Shown piece by piece: positions 14,218 through 21,261 of a stretch of 21,261 bases of DNA. The DNA lies in contig JACMOT010000613.1 of NCBI GenBank assembly GCA_014377915.1, positions 1-21,261 on the forward strand, given 5' to 3'. The notes beneath the pieces were generated by a model. The model was given only the letters and a program-made list of their open reading frames with translations. It did not search any database and had not been told where the DNA came from. The DNA comes from Tardiphaga sp. (GTDB taxonomy: Bacteria > Pseudomonadota > Alphaproteobacteria > Rhizobiales > Xanthobacteraceae). How positions within the stretch are numbered: the stretch's first letter is position 1; each line of letters starts with the position of its first letter. The translations under genes were made by a program, and so were the position numbers.

Positions 14218-15093
14218 CTACAGAAAGCCGATCCACTGCATGAAGCGGCGCGTCTCTCCGACCGCGATATGCATCACGCCGGGCTTGTCGGCGAACTCGC
14301 CGTCGAAATCGACCGGGCTGGCATAGCCCTGCCACGGCTCGATACAGAGGAACGGCGCGCCGGACGGCTTCGACCAGATCCCCAATTCGTGAAACCCCTG
14401 CCAGGCCATCTCGATGGTCGGGCTGCCCGGTCCGCTATAGCTCAGCGACGTACTGGCGAGCCGGTCGAGGATCATGGCGTCATGGTCGAACAGCGATTCC
14501 GACAGCGCCAGCGCGCCACCCTGCACCGGCGCCGGCTCGCTCGCGGCGCGCAGCAAGCCCCCTTCGAGCCGCCGCACCGGCGCCGGTTCGGCGTCGGAAA
14601 AGATGATGGTGTGGTCGTTCTTGTCGGCGCCGGCGACCAGCGGCCAGTTGAAGGCCGGGTGCGCGCCGATCGAGGCCGGCATCATCTCGGTCCCGGTATT
14701 GGTGATCTCGTAGCCGATCGCGAGCCGGTCGCCCTCGATGCCATAGGTGACGTCGAGCCGGAACGGGAACGGATACTTGGCCCGCGTCACCGCATTGTCC
14801 TGCAGCGACAATGCGCAGGAGGTCGGGCCCTGCCCGCTCCAGCTGAAGCGAAGGTCGCGCGCGAAACCGTGCTGGGTCATGGCGTAGGACTGGCCGCGAT
14901 GGCGCAGCACGTCCTCCTTCAGCCGGCCGACGATCGGAAACAGGATCGGCGCGTGACGCGGCCATTCCGGGCCGGCCTGCCACAGCACTTCATGGCCATG
15001 GATGTTCTTCAGCGAGCACAATTCGGCGCCGTCGGCCTTGATCGTCGCCGTGACGCGGCGATTGCTGATGGTGAACCGGTCCATGGCATCCAT
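14218..15093 (-). CDS. Aldose 1-epimerase family protein (galactose-mutarotase fold)
   Basis: The 291-residue protein has the galactose-mutarotase-like fold, LacX-type branch. Family members interconvert alpha and beta sugar anomers in the cytoplasm; many in this branch have no proven substrate. Catalytic candidates are visible: His75 in QHGFAR, His145 in GAHPAFNWP and Glu252 in CIEPWQGYAS, the expected general acid/base set. Other marks are LFPIVGRLK near 51-59 and YEITNTG near 128-134. ATG 15093 is preferred (GAGG nine bases upstream); TTG 15096 and ATG 15084 share the frame. It begins 14 bp after the MCE-protein stop, so it is the last gene of the mla-like operon, an unusual partner for lipid transport. 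No lipoprotein signal is present. Confidence 0.87.
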   Translation of the reverse strand: MDAMDRFTISNRRVTATIKADGAELCSLKNIHGHEVLWQAGPEWPRHAPILFPIVGRLKEDVLRHRGQSYAMTQHGFARDLRFSWSGQGPTSCALSLQDNAVTRAKYPFPFRLDVTYGIEGDRLAIGYEITNTGTEMMPASIGAHPAFNWPLVAGADKNDHTIIFSDAEPAPVRRLEGGLLRAASEPAPVQGGALALSESLFDHDAMILDRLASTSLSYSGPGSPTIEMAWQGFHELGIWSKPSGAPFLCIEPWQGYASPVDFDGEFADKPGVMHIAVGETRRFMQWIGFL

Positions 15094-15107
15094 CAACGAT
15101 CGCCTCG

Positions 15108-16010
15108 TTATTGCCGCCGCTGCGCGGGGGCGGGTCCAGGAGCGGGAGCCGGCGCGCTACTGGTGCCAGCGCCGAACAGCAACCGTGTCGGATTGCGGTC
15201 GAGATTGTTCACCGCGCGGCTAATATCCGCAAGGGTGCGGCGGCCATCGAGCATCAAGGCGCCGGAACGCTTGTCGAGGTTCTCGGTCAATTCGTGGAAC
15301 GACTTCACCGCCTGGGTCAATTCGCCGCCGTCCTTGCCGCCGGCCAGCGCATCGAGACCGAGCAGGATATTGTCGGTGCGCGCGACCACGCTGTCGGCCC
15401 GGCCCATGACGCTGTCTGCCTTGCCCATCACGCTGTCGATCTTCAGCATGATGCCATCGATGACTTCGGAATTCTTCGCCAGCGTCGCCGTGAAGGTTTC
15501 GACATTGCGCAACGCGCCCTTCAGCGCCTCCTGATTGTCGGACACCAGCCGGTTGACGTTCTGCAGCGTGGCGCGCACGGATTCCGAAATGTCCTTCAGC
15601 GATTCCGGATCGGCGGTCAGCACCGGCACGCCGTCGGCGTCCAGCGGTACCGGCGGCGCGGCTTCATCGCCGCCCTTCAGCGAGATCGCCGCGACACCGG
15701 TGAGGCCCTGGAATTCGAGCCCGACCAACGTGTCCTTGCGAACCGGTGCGATGTTCTCGACCATTGCCAGCGCCACCACGCGGCGCGGATTATCGAGCTT
15801 CACGGAGACGACTTCGCCGACCCTGATACCATTGAAATTGACGCTGCCGCCATTGCGCAGGCCCGACGCCGAGCCCTCGAACACGATGCGCAGCGGGCTG
15901 CGCAGCTTGGTGCTGTGCAGGTTCTGGAACCAGAGGATAAATCCGAACGCCGCGGCGATCACCGCCAGCGTGAATGTTCCGATCAGGACGAAGTTCGCCC
16001 GCGTTTCCAT
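15108..16010 (-). CDS. mlaD: MlaD/MCE-domain protein of a lipid ABC transporter
   Basis: The protein has 300 residues. An uncleaved N-terminal membrane helix (about 7-28) anchors it in the inner membrane, and the MCE/MlaD domain spans about 39-115 in the periplasm (PLRIVFEGSASGLRNGGSV and FNGIRVGEVVSVKL are typical). A helical region with heptad-like repeats follows (DSVMGKA, DSVMGRA, DSVVART, about 190-215), then a Pro/Ala tail. MCE proteins form hexameric rings that carry phospholipids between the membranes with an MlaFE ABC core. ATG 16010 has GGAG eight bases upstream and follows the ATPase stop by 19 bp. The extended C-terminal helix resembles longer Pqi/Mce-type members more than the short E. 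coli MlaD. Confidence 0.92.
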   Translation of the reverse strand: METRANFVLIGTFTLAVIAAAFGFILWFQNLHSTKLRSPLRIVFEGSASGLRNGGSVNFNGIRVGEVVSVKLDNPRRVVALAMVENIAPVRKDTLVGLEFQGLTGVAAISLKGGDEAAPPVPLDADGVPVLTADPESLKDISESVRATLQNVNRLVSDNQEALKGALRNVETFTATLAKNSEVIDGIMLKIDSVMGKADSVMGRADSVVARTDNILLGLDALAGGKDGGELTQAVKSFHELTENLDKRSGALMLDGRRTLADISRAVNNLDRNPTRLLFGAGTSSAPAPAPGPAPAQRRQ

Positions 16011-16029
16011 CAAACCAACTCCACCAGGA

Positions 16030-16803
16030 CTAGCCAACCACGGCGCGTGCGCGCTTGCCGTGAAAATATTCCCGCAACCAGGGATGCTGCGACGCCAGCA
16101 TGTCGGTCATCGTTCCCTGCGCGATGATCTTGCCGTCGCCGAGCACGGCGATCCGGTCACATGCGGTATGAAGGCTGTCCAGATCATGGGTTACCATGAA
16201 AACCGTCAGCCCCAAAGTTCGCTGCAGCGTACGCACCAGCTCGTCGAAATCGCCGGCGCCGATCGGATCGAGTCCCGATGTCGGCTCGTCGAGGAAGACG
16301 ATTTCGGGATCGAGCGCGAGCGCACGCGCGAGTGCCACGCGCTTGATCATGCCGCCGGACAGTTCCGACGGATAGCGTTCGGCGACTTCGGGCTTGAGCC
16401 CGACCATGCCGAGCTTGGCGATGGTGATCTCGTCGAGCAGCCGCTGCGACACTTTGAGATATTCGCGCACCGGAAACTGGATGTTCTGTCGCACGCTGAG
16501 CGAGGAAAACAGCGCGCCGTGTTGAAACAAAATGCCCCATCGTCGCTCGACGCTGCGCTGCGCCTTGCTGCTGGCGCTGTCGAGATCGGTGCCGAACACC
16601 TCGATCTGCCCTGCGACCTTTGGTACCAGTCCGATGATGGTGCGCATCAGCACCGACTTGCCGGCGCCGGAGGCGCCGACAAAGCCGAGGATCTCGCCGC
16701 GCGCGACATCAAGATTGAGTCCGTCGAGCACGTGACGGTTGCCGAAGGCGACGGTAAGATCGCGGACGCGGATGATCGGTTCGGCGGTGACGGGGGCCAG
16801 CAT
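16030..16803 (-). CDS. mlaF: MlaF-type ABC transporter ATP-binding protein
   Basis: This 257-residue ABC ATPase powers MCE-linked lipid transport at the cytoplasmic face of the inner membrane. Walker A is GASGAGKS (43-50), the Q-loop Gln is 94, the signature is LSGGM (148-152), Walker B is IVFLDE (168-173) with catalytic Glu173, and the switch His is 206 (MVTHDLDS). The SGGM-IKR signature and TSGLDPI D-loop are typical of MlaF/TtgA2. It starts two bases after the permease TGA (TGAgcATG), which indicates translational coupling. Length is normal and all catalytic residues are present. Confidence 0.95.
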   Translation of the reverse strand: MLAPVTAEPIIRVRDLTVAFGNRHVLDGLNLDVARGEILGFVGASGAGKSVLMRTIIGLVPKVAGQIEVFGTDLDSASSKAQRSVERRWGILFQHGALFSSLSVRQNIQFPVREYLKVSQRLLDEITIAKLGMVGLKPEVAERYPSELSGGMIKRVALARALALDPEIVFLDEPTSGLDPIGAGDFDELVRTLQRTLGLTVFMVTHDLDSLHTACDRIAVLGDGKIIAQGTMTDMLASQHPWLREYFHGKRARAVVG

Positions 16804-16805
16804 GC

Positions 16806-17933
16806 TCAGATCCCGATCGCGGCGAAGAAGATCGCGAACACGCCATCCATCACGATCACGAAGAAGATCCCCTTCACCACCGACGAGGTGGTGTGCTGGC
16901 CAAGCGATTCCGCGCTGCCCTGCACCGCGAGGCCCTCGACGCAGGCGACAATGCCGATCACCATCGCCATCACCGGCGCCTTGATCATGCCGACGGTGAA
17001 GTGGTTGATCGACAGCGCATCGCGCAGCCGCGCCAGGAACGCCTCCGGCTCGACGCCGCCATACAGCCAGGCCACGAGCCCGCCGCCATACAGCGCCGCC
17101 ATCGCGCCGAGAAAGGTCAGAATCGGCAGCGCCAGCACCAGCGCTATCATCCGCGGCAGGATCAGCACCTCGACCGGGTCAAAGCCCATGGTGCGCAGCG
17201 CGTCGATTTCCTCGCGCATTTTCATCGAGCCGAGTTCGGCGGTGTAGGCGCTGCCGGAGCGGCCGGCGACCATGATCGCCACCAGCAGCACGCCGAGTTC
17301 GCGCAACACCAGCACGCCGAGCATGTCGACGACAAAGACATCGGCGCCGAATTTGCGGAAATGGAAGATGCCCTGCTGCGCGACGATGCAGCCGATCAGG
17401 AAGGTGATCAGCACCACGATCGGCACCGCGTTCCAACAAGTCTGCTGGAGATGATGCACCATCGAGGTCAAGCGGAACCGGGACGGATGCAGCAGCACCC
17501 GGAACAAGGCCGCGATGACCGCGCCGATCATGTCGACCAGTGCCAGCATGGTTTCGCCGACGCCGACCACACTGCGGCCGATCTGGTCGACCGTAATGGT
17601 AACCCGAGAACGCGTTGCCGGAAGCGGACCGGCGGGTTTGACCCGGCGCACCTCGTCGACCAGGCTGGCATAATTGGCGGACAGGCCGGCAATCCGGGCT
17701 TCCGCGCCAGCCTCGGTCAGGCTGCGGCGCAGCCGCTCGATCAGCCAGGCGCCGAAGGTGTCGAGCTTCAGGACCTGCGACACGTCGATCGAAATCTCGG
17801 GGCCGCCGCCGCGCTTCTCGGCCTCCAGCACCAGCGATTCAAGCGCCGGCGCAAAGCGCGCCGTCCACGAGCCAGTCGCGCGCAGCGCCAGTGTATCGCC
17901 GCTGCCGATCCGTTCCAGTGTCGGGCCGGTCAA
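16806..17933 (-). CDS. mlaE: MlaE-type permease with fused N-terminal STAS (MlaB-like) domain
   Basis: The protein has 375 residues from the chosen start. Residues about 10-110 form a STAS-like domain (LALRATGSW; ISIDVSQVLKLDTFGAWLIE), equivalent to separate MlaB in E. coli. The MlaE permease domain follows (about 125-375): a membrane-surface helix, then five or six membrane helices with the family motif around GSAYTAELGSMKMREEIDAL and a GIVACVEGLAVQGSAESLG segment. It forms the membrane core of a phospholipid ABC transporter. No ATG is suitable: TTG 17933 has AGGAG six bases upstream and keeps the full STAS domain; TTG 17972 is the outer limit because an in-frame TAA lies at 17978-17976. It is the first gene of an E-F-D operon that ends with the aldose-epimerase-like gene. 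Confidence 0.9.
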   Translation of the reverse strand: MTGPTLERIGSGDTLALRATGSWTARFAPALESLVLEAEKRGGGPEISIDVSQVLKLDTFGAWLIERLRRSLTEAGAEARIAGLSANYASLVDEVRRVKPAGPLPATRSRVTITVDQIGRSVVGVGETMLALVDMIGAVIAALFRVLLHPSRFRLTSMVHHLQQTCWNAVPIVVLITFLIGCIVAQQGIFHFRKFGADVFVVDMLGVLVLRELGVLLVAIMVAGRSGSAYTAELGSMKMREEIDALRTMGFDPVEVLILPRMIALVLALPILTFLGAMAALYGGGLVAWLYGGVEPEAFLARLRDALSINHFTVGMIKAPVMAMVIGIVACVEGLAVQGSAESLGQHTTSSVVKGIFFVIVMDGVFAIFFAAIGI

Positions 17934-17964
17934 AACCCGCTCCTGAATGTGTTGACGCTGTCCA

Positions 17965-17980
17965 TTTACCAAGTCTTAAC
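17965..17980. promoter_or_regulatory. Near-consensus CtrA box between mlaE and the epimerase gene
   Basis: TTTA (17965-17968), seven bases, then TTAAC (17976-17980) differs at one base from TTAA-N7-TTAAC. It is about 30-47 bp above the preferred TTG start of mlaE and would overlap the alternative start at 17972. The site is in the 211-bp divergent region shared with the epimerase gene. One mismatch makes chance occurrence plausible. Confidence 0.3.
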
Positions 17981-18144
17981 ACGAACGCCGCAATTCGAAG
18001 GAATCCAACCCGGTCCTATGGTTAATGGCGTTCAGAAGGTGGCGCAGTGAGACACTGGCATTGCGTCGCAAACAAGTTCGCGTAACCAGATAGGCTGCCA
18101 TCCACCGAACGGTCATCGGCGGTGGCACTTGACCAGCCCCGAAA

Positions 18145-19155
18145 GTGTTCCCCGTGCCAGACGCCAACCGTTCCGCGATCGCCCTCGCCGCCCGCATCGA
18201 GCACTGGCCGATCGCCGGCGCCTTCACCATCAGCCGCGGCGCCAAGACCGAGGCGGTGGTCGTGGTGGTGGAACTTTCCCGCAACGGATTTACCGGCCGC
18301 GGCGAATGCACGCCCTATGCGCGCTATGGCGAAACCCCGGAAGCCACTTTGGCCACCATTCTGGACATGCGGCCGCGTTTTGCCGATGGCCTCGACGCCG
18401 TCGCGCTGCAGGGGCTGATGCCGGCCGGCGCGGCGCGCAACGCGCTGGATTGCGCCCTGCTGGACCTGGCTGCCAAGAGCCGTGGCCAGCGTGTCTGGGA
18501 CCTCCTGAAGCGCCCGGCGCCGCGCGCCTGCACCACCGCCTATACGATCTCGCTGGGCACGCCGGATTCGATGGCGGCGGCGACCGCCAAAGCAGCATAC
18601 CGGCCATTGCTCAAGATCAAGCTTGGCAGCGACGACGACGCCGCCCGCATTGCCGCCGTGCGCAGAATGGCGCCGGAGTCCGAACTGGTCGTCGACGCCA
18701 ACGAGGCCTGGACCCCTGACAACCTCGAACGCAACCTGGCCGCCTGCGAGGCCGCCGGCGTCACGCTGGTCGAGCAACCGCTGCCCGCCGGCAACGACTC
18801 CGCCCTGTCGGAGGTTCGCCGGCCGATAGCGGTATGCGCCGACGAGAGCGTTCATGGCCTCGATTCGCTGCCCGCGCTGCGCGGCCGCTACGACGCCATC
18901 AATATCAAGCTCGACAAGGCCGGCGGCCTCACCGAGGCGCTGGCGATGGCCGACGCCGCCCAAGCGATGGGGCTGGAGATCATGGTCGGCTGCATGGTGG
19001 CGACCTCGCTATCGATGGCGCCGGCGATGCTGCTGGCGCAGCAGGCGCGCTTTGTCGATCTCGACGGCCCGCTGCTGCTGGCGAAAGACCGCGATGGCGG
19101 TCTGCGCTATGACGACAGCACGGTCTATCCGCCCGACGCGGAACTCTGGGGCTGA
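18145..19155 (+). CDS. dgcA: Enolase-superfamily dipeptide epimerase / N-acetyl-D-Glu racemase (DgcA-like)
   Basis: This 336-residue enolase-superfamily enzyme belongs to the L-Ala-D/L-Glu epimerase subgroup. The catalytic lysines are in KIK (157/159) and Lys255 of INIKLDKAGG. The Mg ligands are Asp184 (VVDANEAW), Glu210 (VEQPLP) and Asp233 (CADESVHG). The DLD at 305-307 is the DxD motif that binds the substrate amino group in dipeptide epimerases. Roles include recycling of cell-wall L-Ala-D-Glu; close alphaproteobacterial relatives are named DgcA, an N-acetyl-D-Glu racemase, but its usual partner DgcN is not in the window. The start is GTG 18145 or GTG 18154; an in-frame TGA at 18130 rules out longer forms. 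Its 3' end overlaps the convergent MFS gene by 31 bp. Confidence 0.87.
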   Translation: MFPVPDANRSAIALAARIEHWPIAGAFTISRGAKTEAVVVVVELSRNGFTGRGECTPYARYGETPEATLATILDMRPRFADGLDAVALQGLMPAGAARNALDCALLDLAAKSRGQRVWDLLKRPAPRACTTAYTISLGTPDSMAAATAKAAYRPLLKIKLGSDDDAARIAAVRRMAPESELVVDANEAWTPDNLERNLAACEAAGVTLVEQPLPAGNDSALSEVRRPIAVCADESVHGLDSLPALRGRYDAINIKLDKAGGLTEALAMADAAQAMGLEIMVGCMVATSLSMAPAMLLAQQARFVDLDGPLLLAKDRDGGLRYDDSTVYPPDAELWG

Positions 19156-20342
19156 CCAGCCCCGGCAAAGGATGCATCGGCGCGGCTCCGGCCGAACCAC
19201 ATGGTCGCGGCGCCGGCAAAGGCCAACAGCGCCATCGCGCAATAGGCACCCTGCCCGTAGCGCGCATAGATCAGCCCGGACAGGATCACCGCGCTGCTCA
19301 TGACAATGCCGCCGCAGGCCGTGAGATAACCCTGCGCGGTGGCGGTGAGGTGGCCCGGCACATGACGCACCAATAATCCCATGATGCCGACCTGGGTCAG
19401 GCCGTAGCTCAGCCCGTGCATCGGTTGGATCAACGCCAGCACGGCGATGTCGGGCTGCTGCGCGGTGATTAGCCAGCGGAGTCCGGCGCTGCATCCGCCC
19501 ATCACCACGAGCAGCGCCGGCGCCAGCGTGAAGCGCGGCGACAGCGCGAACACCACGATCTCGGCGACCACGCCCAGCGACCAAAGTCCCGCGATACTCA
19601 GCCCGCCCAGTCCGGCGTCCTGCCAGCCAATCGAGGCGAAGGTATAGTAGGCGGCATGGCTGCCCTGGATCAGGGCCGACGCCGCCATGATGGTGAGAAA
19701 CCCCTTTTCGCGCAGCGGCGCCCTGGCCCGCGTCAGCGGTCGCGAGACGTGTCTCGGCGTATCCAACGGCTGCAGGCCGAGGCTCGACAGCGCCCCCAGC
19801 GCAGCCATGGCGGCAATGATCCAAATCAGGTGCCGGGCCGAGATCATCTCGACCAGCAGCCCGCAGGCCAGCGCGCCGACCACGAAGGCGGCCGACCCCC
19901 ACAGCCGCAGCGGACCGTAGTCCAGGCCGTAGCGGACCACGCCCTTCAGCGCGTAGCCATCGGTCATCGGCACCAAAGGCGTCCATGCGCAGGCCGTGAG
20001 CGCGAAGGCGATCAGGATCAGCAGCGGCTGGTCCAGCAGCCCGATCATGGCAAAGCCGGTCGCCGTCAGCAACGCGGTGATCCTCATCGCGGCCAGCAGC
20101 GCGCGACGCCGCTCCGCCAGCCCGATGATGAAGGGAAGCACTGTGAATCGGGTCACCGACGGCACCGCGGTGATCAGTCCGATCCAGGACGGATCGATAC
20201 CGACCGCTTTCAGCCACACCGGGAAGAACGGCAGATAGGTGCCGACCGAGCCGAACACCGCGCCGTAGAACGCGGCCAGCCGCACCGCGAATCGACGGGC
20301 CGACATTTGCGATGCGATCAAGGCGTCGGATTCGGATATCAT
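19125..20342 (-). CDS. MFS transporter (MFS_1-like / HcaT-LacY-like permease)
   Basis: The 405-residue inner-membrane protein has about 12 predicted membrane helices in two halves, with a polar loop in the middle (around TPRHVSRPLTRARAPLREK). The N-terminus (AAFYGAVFGSVGTYLPFFPVWL) and the AWTPLVPMTDGYAL segment are typical of the MFS_1-like group, which includes 3-phenylpropionate and nucleoside-type permeases. The substrate cannot be called. ATG 20342 is chosen because the membrane region follows directly; ATG 20306 is an alternative, and neither has a clear Shine-Dalgarno. The stop (TAG, 19127-19125) lies inside the end of the convergent epimerase gene. A short palindrome (20344-20354) lies just upstream of the start. 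Confidence 0.88.
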   Translation of the reverse strand: MISESDALIASQMSARRFAVRLAAFYGAVFGSVGTYLPFFPVWLKAVGIDPSWIGLITAVPSVTRFTVLPFIIGLAERRRALLAAMRITALLTATGFAMIGLLDQPLLILIAFALTACAWTPLVPMTDGYALKGVVRYGLDYGPLRLWGSAAFVVGALACGLLVEMISARHLIWIIAAMAALGALSSLGLQPLDTPRHVSRPLTRARAPLREKGFLTIMAASALIQGSHAAYYTFASIGWQDAGLGGLSIAGLWSLGVVAEIVVFALSPRFTLAPALLVVMGGCSAGLRWLITAQQPDIAVLALIQPMHGLSYGLTQVGIMGLLVRHVPGHLTATAQGYLTACGGIVMSSAVILSGLIYARYGQGAYCAMALLAFAGAATMWFGRSRADASFAGAGQPQSSASGG

Positions 20343-20343
20343 C

Positions 20344-20354
20344 AATTTAATTGC
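20344..20354. repeat. Palindrome CAATT-T-AATTG at the MFS start
   Basis: An 11-bp perfect dyad lies one base above the chosen MFS start codon, inside the 76-bp gap shared with the divergent gene at 20419. It could be an operator; it is short enough to be chance. Confidence 0.25.
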
Positions 20355-20418
20355 GATTCGCTGGGGATCGTGCTGATCGTTACATACCGCGCCTTGATTT
20401 GCGCCGACGAGTTGGATT

Positions 20419-21261
20419 ATGGCCGAAGAAGTATTTGCCCTGTCGCCGATCGCCGCCCGCCCCAATGTGCCGGGCGAAGCGGACTACGATGCCATTCGCG
20501 AAGCCTTCATGGAAACCGCGCGCGGCCGCTGGTTCCTCAACGAATATGCCAAGCGCAACCGCCACACCGACACCGGCATGGTGCTCGAGGCCGTAACGCG
20601 GCTCGAGGCCAGTCTCGCCGCGCAGAAGCAGCCGCCGACGCTCAGCCTGCTCGAATCGCTTGGCGCCATCCGCTCGGCCGTACGCAATGCCAAGGCTACC
20701 GCCATCGAGTCGATGCCACGTCCGGAATCCGACGAGGCGCTGACCGCGGCGCGCAATGGCGCGCGGATCGTTCGGGAGATCGCCTGGACACTGCGCGAAT
20801 GCGGCGCCGACATCCGGATCTGCGATCTGCTCGACACCCAGGTCAAGGCTATCGAGGCCGCGCAGCAGGCTGCGACCGATCACGGCCGCGAGGCGGTGCT
20901 GGCGAGCTACGACATGCTGATGCAGAGGATCGAACAGTTGGTCGATAGCAGCGCGGCGGCCTCCGCCAAGACGGAAGCGCCAGCCGCGACTGACAATGCG
21001 CCCCCGGCGGCCGCTGAAGCACGCGAAGCCTCCGTGACGCCGCTGTCCAAGGCGATCGCCATCGACCCCGAGGCGGAAACCGCGACCGCTTTGGTGGCGG
21101 AAGCCACCCCGACCCTGGCTCCAACGGAATCCTTCGAAGCCATCGCAGAAACTGCCGCGACACTCGATGCGTTCCCGGTCGAGATCCCCGCGGCGATGCC
21201 GGAGGTCCACTCCGACTCGCCAGAAGAAAAACTTTCCGCCGAGGCGGCTGAAGCCGCCATC
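20419..21261 (+). CDS. Conserved protein of unknown function, truncated by the window edge
   Basis: An open frame starts at ATG 20419 and runs through the last base, giving 281 residues without a stop. Residues 1-175 look like a compact, mainly helical domain: ADYDAIREAFMETARGRWFL, then EYAKRNRHTDTGMVLEAV, then GARIVREIAWTLRECGADIR and ICDLLDTQVKAIEAA. From about 178 on it is an Ala/Glu/Thr/Pro-rich, low-complexity tail that is probably disordered. There is no signal peptide or membrane helix. The RGRWFLNEYAKRN block looks familiar from Rhizobiales hypothetical proteins, but I cannot name a function. The Shine-Dalgarno is weak. It is divergent from the MFS gene with a 76-bp gap. Confidence 0.75.
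   Translation, partial: MAEEVFALSPIAARPNVPGEADYDAIREAFMETARGRWFLNEYAKRNRHTDTGMVLEAVTRLEASLAAQKQPPTLSLLESLGAIRSAVRNAKATAIESMPRPESDEALTAARNGARIVREIAWTLRECGADIRICDLLDTQVKAIEAAQQAATDHGREAVLASYDMLMQRIEQLVDSSAAASAKTEAPAATDNAPPAAAEAREASVTPLSKAIAIDPEAETATALVAEATPTLAPTESFEAIAETAATLDAFPVEIPAAMPEVHSDSPEEKLSAEAAEAAI

Noticed and set aside
14191..14218. Possible terminator below the aldose-epimerase gene
   Set aside because: Only a weak 5-bp stem can be drawn, with a broken T-tract; not distinguishable from GC-rich background.
15111..16127. Long plus-strand frames across the mla operon (also 15535-17247 and 16893-18050)
   Set aside because: They lie opposite well-recognised MlaD, MlaF and MlaE sequences and have no domain features of their own.
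19656..20948. 430-residue plus-strand frame across the MFS gene and the unknown gene
   Set aside because: Its product is Arg/Gln/His-rich in the MFS part, and it changes character at the gene border, as expected for a shadow frame.
1..21261. tRNA, rRNA, CRISPR array, insertion sequence, phage or toxin-antitoxin genes
   Set aside because: I looked for tRNA T-loop patterns, regular spaced repeats, transposase or integrase motifs and small paired ORFs, and saw none that hold up. The only tandem repeats are inside a coding frame.

Overview
The window is GC-rich alphaproteobacterial DNA. Its gene families and an intergenic element of familiar type suggest the Bradyrhizobium/Rhodopseudomonas group (Nitrobacteraceae). 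The clues are a YciF-like stress gene behind an EcfG-type promoter, a very large apolipoprotein-like coiled-coil protein of the Rhizobiales polar-growth type, a CtrA box, and an mla-type lipid ABC operon with MlaB fused to MlaE. The taxonomic call is inference; no rRNA or tRNA gene was seen.

Layout. 1-138: the last codons of a truncated gene. 204-710 (-): a ferritin-like stress protein, with a terminator below it and an EcfG-like promoter above it. 1106-4191 (+): a YbhN-type membrane protein and a secreted, cysteine-rich SGNH hydrolase. 4247-4849 (-): an exported DUF2147 protein. 5134-6710 (+): a hotdog thioesterase and an exported alpha/beta hydrolase sharing an ATGA junction. 6711-7031 (-): an adrenodoxin-type 2Fe-2S ferredoxin, and 7132-7509 (-): an orphan Hpt phosphotransfer protein.

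The centre is a 1,876-residue protein at 7893-13523 (+). It has two N-terminal membrane segments, about 1,480 residues of hendecad-type helix and a small conserved C-terminal domain. The helix includes four 22-residue units and ten 44-residue units. I read it as a relative of the Rhizobiales growth-pole-ring protein (GPR/RgsE). The divergent region shared with the Hpt gene (7510-7892) holds an exact CtrA box, a 12-bp direct repeat and a 7-bp inverted repeat. A strong terminator closes the gene.

13577-14217 is non-coding. It holds a palindromic repeat, a clear sigma-70 promoter and a 15-bp inverted repeat, and looks like a genome-dispersed element. 17933-14218 (-) is a compact operon: STAS-MlaE permease, MlaF ATPase, MlaD/MCE protein and an aldose 1-epimerase-like protein. 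18145-19155 (+) encodes an enolase-superfamily dipeptide epimerase/DgcA-type racemase; its 3' end overlaps an MFS permease gene (19125-20342, -). From 20419 (+) a conserved gene of unknown function runs off the right edge.

Common themes are envelope biology (polar growth, lipid trafficking, secreted hydrolases, possible cell-wall amino-acid turnover) and alphaproteobacterial global regulation (EcfG, CtrA). No phage, insertion sequence, CRISPR array or defence system was seen.
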